From the NCBI RefSeq assembly GCF_003710815.1, contig NZ_RHHP01000005.1, positions 59,781 to 123,780 on the forward strand: a DNA stretch of 64,000 bases. Reading direction: 5' to 3'. Below are positions 35,854-44,482 of the stretch, one piece after another. The notes below the pieces were generated by a model, which was not told where the DNA came from, did no database searches, and worked only from the letters and a program-made list of their open reading frames with translations. Source of the DNA: Brevibacillus centrosporus (GTDB lineage Bacteria > Bacillota > Bacilli > Brevibacillales > Brevibacillaceae). A program made the position numbers and the translations under genes. The stretch's first letter is position 1, and each line of letters opens with the position of its first letter.

Positions 35854-37095
35854 ATGGGGTTGATCGTGCAGAAATACGGAGGCACCTCCGTTGGTACCAT
35901 TGAGCGTATTTTGCGAGTAGCGGACCGGATTATCAGCTATAAAGAAGAGGGACACGATATCGTTGTGGTAGTCTCTGCCATGGGAAAATCCACAGATGTC
36001 TTGGTGGATATGGCCAAGCAAATTACGTCTTACCCGTCAGAGCGGGAAATGGATATGCTGTTGACCACGGGGGAGCAGGTATCTATCGCGCTTTTGTCGA
36101 TGGCATTGCATACGAAAGGCTACGATGCCATTTCGCTGACTGGCTGGCAGGCCGGTATCACCACGGAGTCGATCCACGGGAGGGCGCGAATCCAGCAAAT
36201 TGATGCCGCGCGCATTCAGTCGGAGCTGGGGCGTGGCCGCGTCGTTATCGTGGCAGGCTTTCAGGGCCTCAGTGAAGAGGGCGAGATCACTACGCTCGGC
36301 CGCGGTGGTTCGGATACGTCGGCAGTGGCTTTGGCAGCCAGCTTGAATGCTGAGAAATGCGAGATTTTTACAGACGTGTCCGGTGTGTACACGGCTGATC
36401 CACGCGTCGTTCCGGCAGCCAGCAAGCTCGACAGCATTTCCTATGACGAGATGCTGGAGCTGGCGAATCTTGGAGCTGGTGTGCTGCATCCGCGTTCAGT
36501 AGAAGCCGCAAAAAAATACAAGGTACGGCTGGTGGTCCGCTCCAGCTTTACCGCTGAAGATGGTACGTACGTAGAGGAGGTTGCCAACATGGAGACAGGA
36601 AGAGTGGTAAGTGGAGTCGCACACGATGAAGATGTTGCGAAAATTACGGTTGTCGGGATGCCTGCGAAAGTAGGGACTCTCTCTCGCCTTTTCAATACAC
36701 TGGCAGATCATCAAGTCAATGTAGACATTATTATTCAAAGCTCCTATGATGCAGCTGTTACGAACATCTCGTTTACGTGCGCATCCGATGATTTGAAGAA
36801 GGCGCTGGATACCCTGGAAGCCCATCAGCAAACGCTAGGCTTTGAAAAGGTGGATCATGAAGAAGGCTTGACGAAAGTATCGATCGTCGGCTCCGGCATG
36901 ATCAACAATCCAGGGGTTGCAGCTGAAATGTTCCGCGTTTTGGCTGAACAAGAAATTTCTATTAAAATGGTATCCACTTCTGATATCAAGGTTTCATGCG
37001 TGATTCCAGCTCATTTGACAGAGCTTGCTGTTCGCAGCCTGCACTCAGCTTACGGACTGGACGTGGCAGAAACCGCTGTCGTACACGGACTGTAG
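35854..37095 (+). CDS. lysC: Aspartokinase II, lysine-regulated
   Basis: A 413-residue kinase that phosphorylates aspartate, the first step to lysine, threonine, methionine and diaminopimelate. The N-terminus LIVQKYGGTSVGTIERI carries the K-Y-G-G-T-S catalytic motif, GRGGSDTSAVALAASL the nucleotide region, and two ACT domains fill residues about 250-413. ATG 35854 follows GGGAGAG; an in-frame ATG at 35785 would add 23 unconserved residues. A second in-frame start for a beta subunit is likely at 36589. Expression is under the upstream lysine riboswitch, and lysine should also inhibit the enzyme. Confidence 0.96.
   Translation: MGLIVQKYGGTSVGTIERILRVADRIISYKEEGHDIVVVVSAMGKSTDVLVDMAKQITSYPSEREMDMLLTTGEQVSIALLSMALHTKGYDAISLTGWQAGITTESIHGRARIQQIDAARIQSELGRGRVVIVAGFQGLSEEGEITTLGRGGSDTSAVALAASLNAEKCEIFTDVSGVYTADPRVVPAASKLDSISYDEMLELANLGAGVLHPRSVEAAKKYKVRLVVRSSFTAEDGTYVEEVANMETGRVVSGVAHDEDVAKITVVGMPAKVGTLSRLFNTLADHQVNVDIIIQSSYDAAVTNISFTCASDDLKKALDTLEAHQQTLGFEKVDHEEGLTKVSIVGSGMINNPGVAAEMFRVLAEQEISIKMVSTSDIKVSCVIPAHLTELAVRSLHSAYGLDVAETAVVHGL
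36574..36591 (+). promoter_or_regulatory. Internal ribosome binding site and start codon for the LysC beta subunit
   Basis: GAGGAGG at 36574-36580, 8 nt spacing and an in-frame ATG at 36589 would give a 168-residue protein made of the ACT regulatory domains (METGRVVSGVAHDED...). B. subtilis aspartokinase II is known to make such a beta subunit from an internal start at the same place in the protein. Confidence 0.7.
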
Positions 37096-37124
37096 GCATT
37101 TGAATTCGGCGATGCGGCTATACT

Positions 37125-37155
37125 CCCCTCTTCCCTGCCTGGGAAGAGGGGTTTC
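37125..37155 (+). terminator. Intrinsic terminator of lysC
   Basis: A perfect 11-bp stem (37125-37135 with 37141-37151) with a 5-nt loop is followed by TTT. Confidence 0.8.
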
Positions 37156-37179
37156 CCATATTTGATCCCACCGAGGATT

Positions 37180-37626
37180 TTAATGGGATGCCTCAATGCG
37201 TATTTCAGTCTCGCCTTCGAGCAAGAGCTGAGCAGTCGTTTCCTTTCCTCTCCACTGTTCGACCGCCCCTGCGACGATACCGCATTCTAGCGAAAGAGCA
37301 CGGCTTTTTCGCTGCTCAGACATATAGGGGAAGATAGCGTGAGAGAGCTTGAAGAGAATGCGTGATTCCGACTCTTCCAACAAGTCGAGCTGCCCCAAGC
37401 CTAGCCGAATGAAGGGCATAACAATCCCGTTTGCCGATTCGATGGGAATCTTCCCACCAATGTCTTTTCCGAGCCAATAAAGGATAGGGCTTTCGCTTTC
37501 ACCGAGCATGGTGTGGGTGAGTGCTTCTCGCAAGACGTGATAGCCGAGATAGGGCATGTTCATGCGTTCGGCATATGCGATAGACTTTTGCGGCAGTAAA
37601 GCGGACAGTTGATCCGTCTCTTTCAT
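37180..37626 (-). CDS. yslB: YslB family protein (DUF2507)
   Basis: A 148-residue soluble protein. MPYLGYHVLREALTHTMLGESESPILYWLGKDIGGK is typical of YslB/DUF2507, a Firmicute family of V4R-like small proteins of unknown function. It lies between lysC and sdhC as in B. subtilis, but on the opposite strand. GGAGGG precedes the ATG. No catalytic motif is apparent. Confidence 0.88.
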   Translation of the reverse strand: MKETDQLSALLPQKSIAYAERMNMPYLGYHVLREALTHTMLGESESPILYWLGKDIGGKIPIESANGIVMPFIRLGLGQLDLLEESESRILFKLSHAIFPYMSEQRKSRALSLECGIVAGAVEQWRGKETTAQLLLEGETEIRIEASH

Positions 37627-37746
37627 TCTGCTTCCCTCCTGTCTGTACTAGATTATGAGGAACCTGTAATTGTTATGACAGAATAATAGGAAAATAACGC
37701 CGATAGAAAAGTATGATCTATCAATGGATTTAGTCTATTAACTGTC

Positions 37747-37775
37747 TTGACGCTCCCCGAGTACAGGAGTACAAT
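37747..37775 (+). promoter_or_regulatory. SigA promoter of sdhCAB
   Basis: TTGACG (37747-37752), 17-bp spacer, TACAAT (37770-37775), leaving a leader of about 165 nt before sdhC. I see no clear riboswitch or terminator in the leader. Confidence 0.65.
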
Positions 37776-37947
37776 TGTTTTGGTCAAAGTTTTGCCCAAC
37801 TTTTTTTCGTGTTCTGACACATTTCGACGCATATAGACATTGTGGTGGAGAGAACTATGTCATGTCTAATGGATGATCCAATGGGTTAGGATATGGGGGA
37901 AAGGTCTATCAAAAGAGCGTTACATACATTGAAAGGGGGACCATAGT

Positions 37948-38559
37948 ATGGCGAAAGGCAATAGCTTTCTCAGTCACAAGCTACACTCACTACTCGGATT
38001 ATTTCCAATCGGGCTGTTCCTGCTGTTTCACTTGACAGCAAACTATCAAGCAACCCGGGGAGCGGAAGCCTTCAACACTACGGTCGGCGCGATTGAATCC
38101 GTTCCAATTCTTCTTGTAGTTGAATTCGTTTTCATCTACATCCCGATCCTGTTTCACGCGATTTACGGTATCTACATTGCTTTCCAGGCAAAGCAAAATG
38201 TAGGGAACTTCGGTTACTTCCGGAACCAAATGTTCCTGTGGCAACGGGTAACAGGCATCATTACGCTCATTTTCATTGTTTGGCACGTATGGGAAACCCG
38301 CATTGCTAAAGCAATGGGAGCAACCGTAGACTTCGATATGATGGCGAACATTTTCAGCAGCCCTGCAATGATCGTGTTCTACGCCATCGGTATCATCAGC
38401 ACTGTTTTCCACTTCTCTAACGGTATCTGGTCGTTCCTGGTTCACTGGGGTATTACAGTTGGACCACGTTCCCAACGTATCGCTACTTACTTCACATTGA
38501 TCGTATTCGTAGTTGTGACTTACATCGGCTTGCGTGCGATGTCAGCTTTCATTGTATAG
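37948..38559 (+). CDS. sdhC: Succinate dehydrogenase cytochrome b558 subunit
   Basis: A 203-residue membrane anchor with five hydrophobic segments. Heme-ligand histidines are visible in HKLHSLLGLFPIGLFLLFHL, FHAIYGIY, IVWHVWET and FHFSNGIWSF, as expected of the di-heme Bacillus-type SdhC. AAAGGGGG precedes the ATG. It passes electrons from SdhB to menaquinone. Confidence 0.96.
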   Translation: MAKGNSFLSHKLHSLLGLFPIGLFLLFHLTANYQATRGAEAFNTTVGAIESVPILLVVEFVFIYIPILFHAIYGIYIAFQAKQNVGNFGYFRNQMFLWQRVTGIITLIFIVWHVWETRIAKAMGATVDFDMMANIFSSPAMIVFYAIGIISTVFHFSNGIWSFLVHWGITVGPRSQRIATYFTLIVFVVVTYIGLRAMSAFIV

Positions 38560-38577
38560 GGATAGGGGGACTTCATT

Positions 38578-40329
38578 ATGGCAAAAGGTAAACTAATCAT
38601 TGTCGGTGGTGGTTTGGCCGGCTTGATGGCTACCATCAAAGCAGCAGAAAAAGGCGTTCCCGTCCAGCTTTTCTCCCTGGTTCCGGTGAAACGGTCTCAC
38701 TCTGTTTGTGCCCAAGGCGGAATTAACGGCGCGGTAAACACCAAAGGGGAAGGCGACTCCACCTGGATTCACTTCGACGACACCGTTTACGGCGGCGACT
38801 TCCTGGCGAACCAACCGCCAGTTAAAGCGATGTGTGACGCAGCACCTGGTATCATCTACATGCTGGACCGCATGGGTGTTATGTTCAACCGTACACCTGA
38901 GGGTCTCTTGGACTTCCGTCGTTTCGGGGGAACGCAGCACCACCGTACAGCATTTGCTGGTGCAACCACTGGTCAACAGCTCTTGTATGCTTTGGATGAG
39001 CAAGTACGTCGCTACGAAGCAGAAGGTCTGGTTACCAAGTATGAATATTGGGATTTCCTCGGAGCTGTTTTGGACGATACCGGTACCTGTAAAGGGATCA
39101 CGGCGCAAAACATGCGTTCCGGCGAAATTCAATCCTTCCGCGCGGATGCCGTTATCCTGGCGACTGGCGGACCTGGTATCATCTTCGGTAAATCGACCAA
39201 CTCAATCATCAACACAGGTACAGCAGCATCTGCAGCTTACCAACAAGGCGTAATCTACGCGAACGGCGAAATGATCCAGATTCACCCGACAGCGATCCCA
39301 GGCGATGACAAGCTCCGCCTGATGTCTGAGTCTGCTCGTGGTGAAGGTGGACGCGTATGGACATATAAAGACGGTAAACCTTGGTACTTCCTGGAGGAAA
39401 AATATCCAGCGTACGGTAACCTGGTACCTCGTGACATCGCAACACGTGAAATCTTCAGCGTGTGCGTAGACATGAAGCTGGGCGTAAACGGCGAAAACAC
39501 TGTTTACCTCGACCTGTCTCACAAAGATCCAAAAGAGCTCGATGTTAAATTGGGCGGAATCATCGAGATCTACGAGAAATTCGTAGGGGATGACCCGCGC
39601 AAAGTTCCAATGAAAATCTTCCCTGCTGTTCACTACTCCATGGGCGGTATGTGGGTAGATTACAACCAAATGACTAACATCCCTGGCTTGTTCGCAGCAG
39701 GTGAGTGCGATTATTCCCAACACGGTGCGAACCGTCTGGGTGCAAACTCCCTCCTGTCCGCGATCTTCGGCGGTATGGTAGCAGGTCCAAAAGCAATCGA
39801 GTACATCGAAGGTCTGAAGCAGTCCGCAGACGATCTGTCCTCTACACTCTTCGATGGCTTCACCAACAAAGAGCAAGCGAAATACGATAGCATCCTGAAA
39901 ATGGATGGTACCGAAAATGCTTACTTGATCCATAAAGAGCTGGGTGAGTGGATGACGGACAACGTAACTGTTGTACGTTACAACGATCGTCTGCAAAGAA
40001 CAGACGATAAAATCCAAGAGCTGATGGAACGCTACAAAAATATCAACATCAACGATACAAACAAATTCAGCAACTCGGGTGCAGCGTTTACCCGTCACCT
40101 GTGGAACATGCTGGTTCTGTCCCGTGCGATCACGATCGGTGCGCTCAAGCGTGACGAGAGCCGTGGCGCTCACTACAAGCCAGATTTCCCTGAGCGTGAT
40201 GACGAGAACTTCATGAAGACTACTATGGCGAAGTTCAATGCAGAAACAACTGCGCCAGAAATCTACTACGAAGAAATCGACGTTTCCCTGATCGCGCCAC
40301 GTAAGCGTGACTATACGACAAAGCATTAA
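38578..40329 (+). CDS. sdhA: Succinate dehydrogenase flavoprotein subunit
   Basis: A 583-residue FAD subunit oxidising succinate. The dinucleotide motif IIVGGGLAGLMA opens the protein; KRSHSVCAQGG carries the His (residue 41) that binds FAD covalently; HPTA and GEGGRVW form the active site; GLFAAGECD-type sequence closes the FAD domain. It starts 18 bp after sdhC. Membrane-peripheral, cytosolic face; links the citrate cycle to the respiratory chain. Confidence 0.97.
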   Translation: MAKGKLIIVGGGLAGLMATIKAAEKGVPVQLFSLVPVKRSHSVCAQGGINGAVNTKGEGDSTWIHFDDTVYGGDFLANQPPVKAMCDAAPGIIYMLDRMGVMFNRTPEGLLDFRRFGGTQHHRTAFAGATTGQQLLYALDEQVRRYEAEGLVTKYEYWDFLGAVLDDTGTCKGITAQNMRSGEIQSFRADAVILATGGPGIIFGKSTNSIINTGTAASAAYQQGVIYANGEMIQIHPTAIPGDDKLRLMSESARGEGGRVWTYKDGKPWYFLEEKYPAYGNLVPRDIATREIFSVCVDMKLGVNGENTVYLDLSHKDPKELDVKLGGIIEIYEKFVGDDPRKVPMKIFPAVHYSMGGMWVDYNQMTNIPGLFAAGECDYSQHGANRLGANSLLSAIFGGMVAGPKAIEYIEGLKQSADDLSSTLFDGFTNKEQAKYDSILKMDGTENAYLIHKELGEWMTDNVTVVRYNDRLQRTDDKIQELMERYKNININDTNKFSNSGAAFTRHLWNMLVLSRAITIGALKRDESRGAHYKPDFPERDDENFMKTTMAKFNAETTAPEIYYEEIDVSLIAPRKRDYTTKH

Positions 40330-40349
40330 TAGATAGGAGGTAACTGATC

Positions 40350-41099
40350 ATGGCAGAAAAATTAGTACATCTGATTATTACTCGTCAAGATAGCCCTGAC
40401 AGCACTCCGTACAAGGAAGAGTTCAAAATTCCTTACCGTCCGAACATGAACGTCATTGGCGCGCTAATGGAAATTCAGCGTAATCCTTTGACTGCACAAG
40501 GCCAAAAAACGGCTCCGGTAAACTGGGAATCGAACTGCCTGGAAGAAGTATGTGGTGCGTGCTCGATGGTCATCAACGGAAGACCACGCCAAGCTTGCTC
40601 TGCGTTGATCGATAAACTCGAACAGCCGATTCGTCTCGAACCTATGAGCACATTCCCGGTACAACGTGACCTGTCCGTTGACCGCAGCCGTATGTTCGAC
40701 GCACTGAAACGTGTAAAAGCATGGATCCCAATCGATGGTACACATGACCTCGGTCCTGGTCCACGTATGCCCGAGGTTGATCGTCAATGGGCGTATGAGC
40801 TGTCCAAATGCATGACTTGCGGTGTATGTCTGGAAGCTTGCCCGAACGTAAATGCGAAATCCGAATTTATCGGTCCTTTCGCGATTTCTCAAGTTCGCCT
40901 GTTCAACGAGCATCCAACTGGTAAAATGAACAGACATGAGCGTCTGGAAGCTTTGATGGAAGATGGCGGTATCGGTGATTGCGGTAACTCGCAAAACTGC
41001 GTACAGGCTTGCCCGAAAGGCATTCCGCTCACAACGTCGATCGCTCACATGAACAAAGAAACAACCAAACACGCTGTGAAGAAATTCTTCTTCTCGTAA
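40350..41099 (+). CDS. sdhB: Succinate dehydrogenase iron-sulfur subunit
   Basis: A 249-residue protein with three Fe-S centres: the 2Fe-2S ligands in CLEEVCGACSMVINGRPRQAC, then CMTCGVCLEACP and CGNSQNCVQACPKG for the 4Fe-4S and 3Fe-4S or second cubane centre. AGGAGG precedes the ATG, 20 bp after sdhA. It is the last gene of the sdh operon before a strong terminator. Confidence 0.97.
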   Translation: MAEKLVHLIITRQDSPDSTPYKEEFKIPYRPNMNVIGALMEIQRNPLTAQGQKTAPVNWESNCLEEVCGACSMVINGRPRQACSALIDKLEQPIRLEPMSTFPVQRDLSVDRSRMFDALKRVKAWIPIDGTHDLGPGPRMPEVDRQWAYELSKCMTCGVCLEACPNVNAKSEFIGPFAISQVRLFNEHPTGKMNRHERLEALMEDGGIGDCGNSQNCVQACPKGIPLTTSIAHMNKETTKHAVKKFFFS

Positions 41100-41110
41100 T
41101 CGCGTGATCA

Positions 41111-41149
41111 AAAAAGCGTGCAATCCGGATAAAGGGTTGCACGCTTTTT
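41111..41149. terminator. Intrinsic terminator of sdhCAB
   Basis: A perfect 13-bp stem (41111-41123 with 41137-41149) ends in five T and starts in five A. Confidence 0.9.
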
Positions 41150-41159
41150 GTTAACGTAT

Positions 41160-41191
41160 AGGAATTTATAAGCGTAATGCTTATGAATTCC
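41160..41191. repeat. Hairpin related to the dispersed repeat family
   Basis: GGAATTTATAAGC and GCTTATGAATTCC pair with one mismatch. The AATTTATAAG half resembles the first hairpin of the repeats at 13979 and 49277. Confidence 0.45.
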
Positions 41192-41203
41192 GGAGCGCAT
41201 GGA

Positions 41204-41373
41204 AACTTTCCGCTAAAACGCGGTCGCTCCTCCTCGAACAGGCCTCGATAGAGGTTTTCTTACTGAATCAGAAAGTATAAACGACGTGAGCCATCTACCT
41301 GATTCAGCATGAATAACCTTCCGATAAATCGCGGTCGCTCCTCCATGAGATGACCTCGATAGAGGTTTTCTTA
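41204..41373. repeat. Direct repeat of about 59 bp flanking a hairpin
   Basis: Copies at about 41204-41262 and 41315-41373 share CGCGGTCGCTCCTCC and CCTCGATAGAGGTTTTCTTA. The 50 bp between them form a hairpin (CTGAATCAG with CTGATTCAG) with a loop that starts like that of 29552-29596. The second copy abuts the 3' end of the MFS pseudogene. Confidence 0.7.
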
Positions 41374-41393
41374 TAGCGGTAGCAGAAGAGCGA

Positions 41394-41915
41394 TTAGCCG
41401 GAAACGATCTGAGCCTGCTTTTGCTTGGAAAAGGCGACCAGAATGATCCGTCGTGTCCCCCATTTATCTGCGGCATGACCCCCTAGTCTTGCGCCAAGTA
41501 CCCCGATCAGGCCTAAGACGAGCATGAGAAGGCCTGTTTCCGAGATGCTGTAGTGGAGGACTTGGAAAAGATACGGGCTGACATAGGTGTTCATCATCGA
41601 AATTCCTGATTTCCGAAAAAGGGTGAAGGAAAAGGTCAGGAGAAGTACGGGATGCAGGAGGAGCTGAAGCTGGGAACGGAAAGGAACAGGGGGTCCTTCC
41701 ATGGTCGGAAGCAAGCGGATCAGAACTAGCAAAAGAACTGCGCCGAGAATCGCCAGAAAAAGAAAGATGACACGTCAGCCCATCGAATTGGAAATGGCGA
41801 TACCAATAGGGGTAACAAGGACGAGGGCTGCACTAAACCCGAGACATGATATCATTCGCCTTCTTTCTGCTGGACACCGCTTCGTTTTGCTGAAGAAGGG
41901 TACCAGGGATTGTCA
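41394..41915 (-). pseudogene. Remnant of an MFS (AraJ/NepI-like) transporter
   Basis: Read on the minus strand, the frame runs VPFFSKTKRCPAERRRM-ISCLGFSAALVLVTPIGIAISNSMG, hits an in-frame TGA (about 41778-41780), and continues RVIFLFLAILGAVLLLVLIRLLPTMEG... to GGHAADKWGTRRIILVAF. The first part looks like TM4-5 of a 12-TM drug or sugar exporter, the second like TM6-8. The TGA stands where a Trp (G-W-R) is usual. About 100 N-terminal residues and everything after the second-half signature are missing. Flanking repeats suggest deletion through recombination. Confidence 0.75.
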
Positions 41916-41919
41916 TTGA

Positions 41920-41949
41920 TTGACAGTATAAAATACGTCATTACATAAT
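41920..41949 (+). promoter_or_regulatory. Promoter-like pair ahead of a small ORF
   Basis: TTGACA (41920-41925), 18-bp spacer, CATAAT (41944-41949). An ACTAAC/GTTAGT hairpin follows at about 41993-42010, between promoter and small ORF. Confidence 0.5.
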
Positions 41950-42025
41950 GTAAGAAGGCAAAGATTTTGGATATTATCCAACCCCATTGACTTACTAACC
42001 TTTTGTTAGTTATGGGGGAGCAATC

Positions 42026-42148
42026 ATGGGGCAGCAGGATGCGAGAAAAGACAACCAAACGTTAACGGAAAAGGGAAGCGACTTTCAGGCAGCTTTAAAA
42101 GAGATGGAAAAATGGGGACAAAAATGGGGGGGTAACAGGCATGAATAA
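42026..42148 (+). CDS. Possible 40-residue small protein
   Basis: ATG 42026 with GGGGGAG 6 nt upstream opens a frame for a charged, probably helical peptide with Lys/Glu/Gln-rich first half and a tryptophan-containing end (EMEKWGQKWGG). A promoter-like sequence lies upstream and a terminator hairpin starts at its stop codon. I do not recognise it. It may be a real small protein or chance coding in a short transcript. Confidence 0.4.
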   Translation: MGQQDARKDNQTLTEKGSDFQAALKEMEKWGQKWGGNRHE

Positions 42149-42183
42149 AAGCCAGCAGCCTTTTGAGGGCTACTGGCTTTTGT
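42148..42183. terminator. Bidirectional intrinsic terminator
   Basis: A stem with one mismatch (42148-42160 with 42167-42180) lies between the small plus-strand ORF and the minus-strand efflux gene. Confidence 0.75.
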
Positions 42184-42189
42184 TTTGGT

Positions 42190-43776
42190 TTAGGCTGCCG
42201 CTTCTTTATCCTCTTCGTCTTTGACAGGCTTGCTGATCGTGATCTTTCCTAGGAAAAAGGTCAAGACCGCACCGATCAGGACAAAGAGCAATCCGTACAG
42301 GAAGACGTAGTGCAGAGAGTCCACCATGGAAGACTTCAGAATCGGCAGCAGTGTATCGCCAATAGCGGCGGGGATCTGCGCCAGTGTCTCAGGGCTGTAC
42401 ATCATCGAGTAGAGTCCCTGTGGATTGGTAGCGATCATGCCCTCCATCTGCTGCACCATTTCATGAGACTGGGGAGGCAGCTTTTCCAGAAACGGAACGA
42501 GCTTGGTCTGCAAAAGACCACTGGACTGAACATTCATCACGGCTCCGAGAATCGTCATCCCAAAAGTCCCACCGATCTGGCGGAAGAACTGGCTGGAGGA
42601 TGTAACGACACCCAGCTCTGATTTGGGGAACGATTCCTGCAAAGCGATCGTGATCAGCGGCATTACGAGACCCATGCCAAGACCGAGCACTACCATGTAG
42701 CACATTGCACTCAGCTTCGTTGTATCCAGACTCATGCCGGAAAGGAGCCAGAAGCCGGCGCTCATCGTCAGCATACCGATCAGCATCTGGGTACGCAAAC
42801 CGAGCTTATGGACCAGACGCCCGCCAAAAATACTGGTCAGCATCATCGACAGCATCATCGGAATCATAACGGTACCTGATTCGGAGGCGCTAATCCCGAT
42901 CACACCCTGCATAAACAAAGGGACAAACATGATTGCGCCGAACATACCGACGGACATCAGGAAGCCGATGCCGGACAGCAAAGAGAACGTCTTGCTTTGA
43001 AAGAGTCGCAGCGGCAAAATAGGCTCGCTGACTCTGGATTCGATCACCAGGAAGATGGTCAAAAAGACGATTGCCGAGCCGAACAACGAGAGGATTTGCC
43101 AGGAGCCCCACGGATAATCTTTTCCTCCGAAAGTAAGCCCCAATAGCAGGCTGACGACACCGGCGATCATGGTAAACATGCCCCAAATGTCTATTTTCAC
43201 AGGACCTGTGGCTTTAAAGCTTTTCAAAGCAATGGAAATCAAAATGGTGGCGATAATCCCAACAGGCAGGTTGATGTAAAAAACCCAACGCCAGTTCAGG
43301 GAATCGACAATCCATCCACCGATTTGTGGGCCAACGATGGAGGATAGACCGTAGATGGCACCAAACACGCCCTGCCATTTCGCACGCTGTTGACCTGTGA
43401 AAATATCCCCGATGATGATCATGGCCATCGGCATCATGATCCCGCCGCCAATCCCTTGCAGGGCGCGGAAGAAGATCAGCTGGTTCATCGTTTCGGCCAT
43501 GCCGCACAGCATCGAGCCGACCATGAAAGTAATCAAGCCTGTCACGTAGACGGATTTTCGCCCAAGCAGGTCGGCCAGTTTCCCTGCAATGGGGACGACG
43601 GTTGTAGAGCTCAGCATGTACGCAGTGGTCAACCACGTCATGACACCTAATCCGCCGAGTTCACCTACGATTCGCGGCATCGCCGTACCGACGATGGTTC
43701 CGTCCAATGCCGCGAAGAGCATCGCTACGAGTAAACCTGCTATTAGTAGTCCTCGATTTTTCATTTGTTCTTCCAA
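42190..43776 (-). CDS. DHA2 family multidrug efflux MFS transporter (EmrB/QacA type)
   Basis: A 528-residue 14-TM exporter. The N-terminal motif D1 appears as LDGTIVGTAMPRIVGELGG, motif A as GKLADLLGRKSVYVTG, and motif C as GLSSIVGPQIGGWIVD, which define DHA2 proton antiporters. Start: TTG 43776 behind AGGAGTGA, or ATG 43764 behind GGAAG. It follows a marR gene on the same strand by 76 bp, so it is probably the target of that repressor. Substrates unknown; the family exports lipophilic drugs and dyes. Confidence 0.92.
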   Translation of the reverse strand: MEEQMKNRGLLIAGLLVAMLFAALDGTIVGTAMPRIVGELGGLGVMTWLTTAYMLSSTTVVPIAGKLADLLGRKSVYVTGLITFMVGSMLCGMAETMNQLIFFRALQGIGGGIMMPMAMIIIGDIFTGQQRAKWQGVFGAIYGLSSIVGPQIGGWIVDSLNWRWVFYINLPVGIIATILISIALKSFKATGPVKIDIWGMFTMIAGVVSLLLGLTFGGKDYPWGSWQILSLFGSAIVFLTIFLVIESRVSEPILPLRLFQSKTFSLLSGIGFLMSVGMFGAIMFVPLFMQGVIGISASESGTVMIPMMLSMMLTSIFGGRLVHKLGLRTQMLIGMLTMSAGFWLLSGMSLDTTKLSAMCYMVVLGLGMGLVMPLITIALQESFPKSELGVVTSSSQFFRQIGGTFGMTILGAVMNVQSSGLLQTKLVPFLEKLPPQSHEMVQQMEGMIATNPQGLYSMMYSPETLAQIPAAIGDTLLPILKSSMVDSLHYVFLYGLLFVLIGAVLTFFLGKITISKPVKDEEDKEAAA

Positions 43777-43852
43777 TTTCGATCACTCCTAGACTTGTTG
43801 AAACGCTTCTTGTTGTGTGGACGGAGGGAATGGACAGAAACAAACAGGTTAC

Positions 43853-44296
43853 TTATTCACTTTTGACTGGAGGCGCAACCTTTGCCATCTTTTCAAAGAC
43901 ATGAATGAGACTCTCCAGCTCTTCAGGGCTTAGATGAGACAGGTAGTGCTGCAGGATTTCCAGCCTGTGCGCTTTGACTTGATTCAGTGTCTCGATGCCA
44001 GATGCCGTGAGTCGAATATGAACGACACGCCGATCGTTTTCATCTCGATCACGAACGACGAATTCATGCTTATCCAAACGATCAATCATAGCAGTGATGG
44101 CACTGGGCTTGACTGCCATGGATTCTGCCAGCTCACCGACCGTACATTTCCCTTTTTGATCAAGCTGATGCAAAATGTAAAATTGGGGACCAGTCAGACC
44201 AAAGATAGGCTCGGACAGCTGTGGACCCAGCACACGCATGGTGGATCGAACAGCCTCTTGAAGGCGCTCCATGGCCAATGTGAGATCTTGTTGCAT
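43853..44296 (-). CDS. MarR family transcriptional regulator
   Basis: A 147-residue winged-helix protein. LAESMAVKPSAITAMIDRLDKHEFVVRDRDENDRRVVHIRLTASG is the HTH and wing with the D-x-R-D-x-R salt-bridge pattern typical of MarR. GAGGAG precedes the ATG. It heads an operon with the DHA2 exporter. Two inverted repeats lie between its promoter and start codon, fitting autorepression. Confidence 0.9.
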   Translation of the reverse strand: MQQDLTLAMERLQEAVRSTMRVLGPQLSEPIFGLTGPQFYILHQLDQKGKCTVGELAESMAVKPSAITAMIDRLDKHEFVVRDRDENDRRVVHIRLTASGIETLNQVKAHRLEILQHYLSHLSPEELESLIHVFEKMAKVAPPVKSE

Positions 44297-44315
44297 AGCC
44301 TCAGCTCCTCATTTA

Positions 44316-44352
44316 TTCTACATTTCCTATCGTGAATATTTCGCATGTAGAA
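44316..44352 (-). promoter_or_regulatory. Inverted repeat in the marR leader
   Basis: TTCTACAT (44316-44323) and ATGTAGAA (44345-44352) are separated by 21 bp. This may be a second operator or a leader hairpin. Confidence 0.45.
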
Positions 44353-44355
44353 AAG

Positions 44356-44396
44356 TTAATGTAATTAAATATATGCTTGTCCCTTAGGTTTGTCAA
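44356..44396 (-). promoter_or_regulatory. Promoter and likely MarR operator of the efflux operon
   Basis: Minus strand: TTGACA (44391-44396), 17-bp spacer, TATATT (44368-44373), a near-consensus promoter. The palindrome TTAAT-GTA-ATTAA (44356-44368) overlaps the start-site region and is a good candidate for MarR binding. Confidence 0.65.
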
Positions 44397-44482
44397 CTAC
44401 ACATTTTCACTTGAGGGAATACCTGAGCGGTTCCCAGTGAAAACTTAAAGACAATGGAAGCTTTTCCAAAAGGGGGCAAACG

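Noticed and set aside
39202..40326. 374-codon minus-strand ORF
   Set aside because: Antisense shadow of sdhA; no start signal and no recognisable domain.
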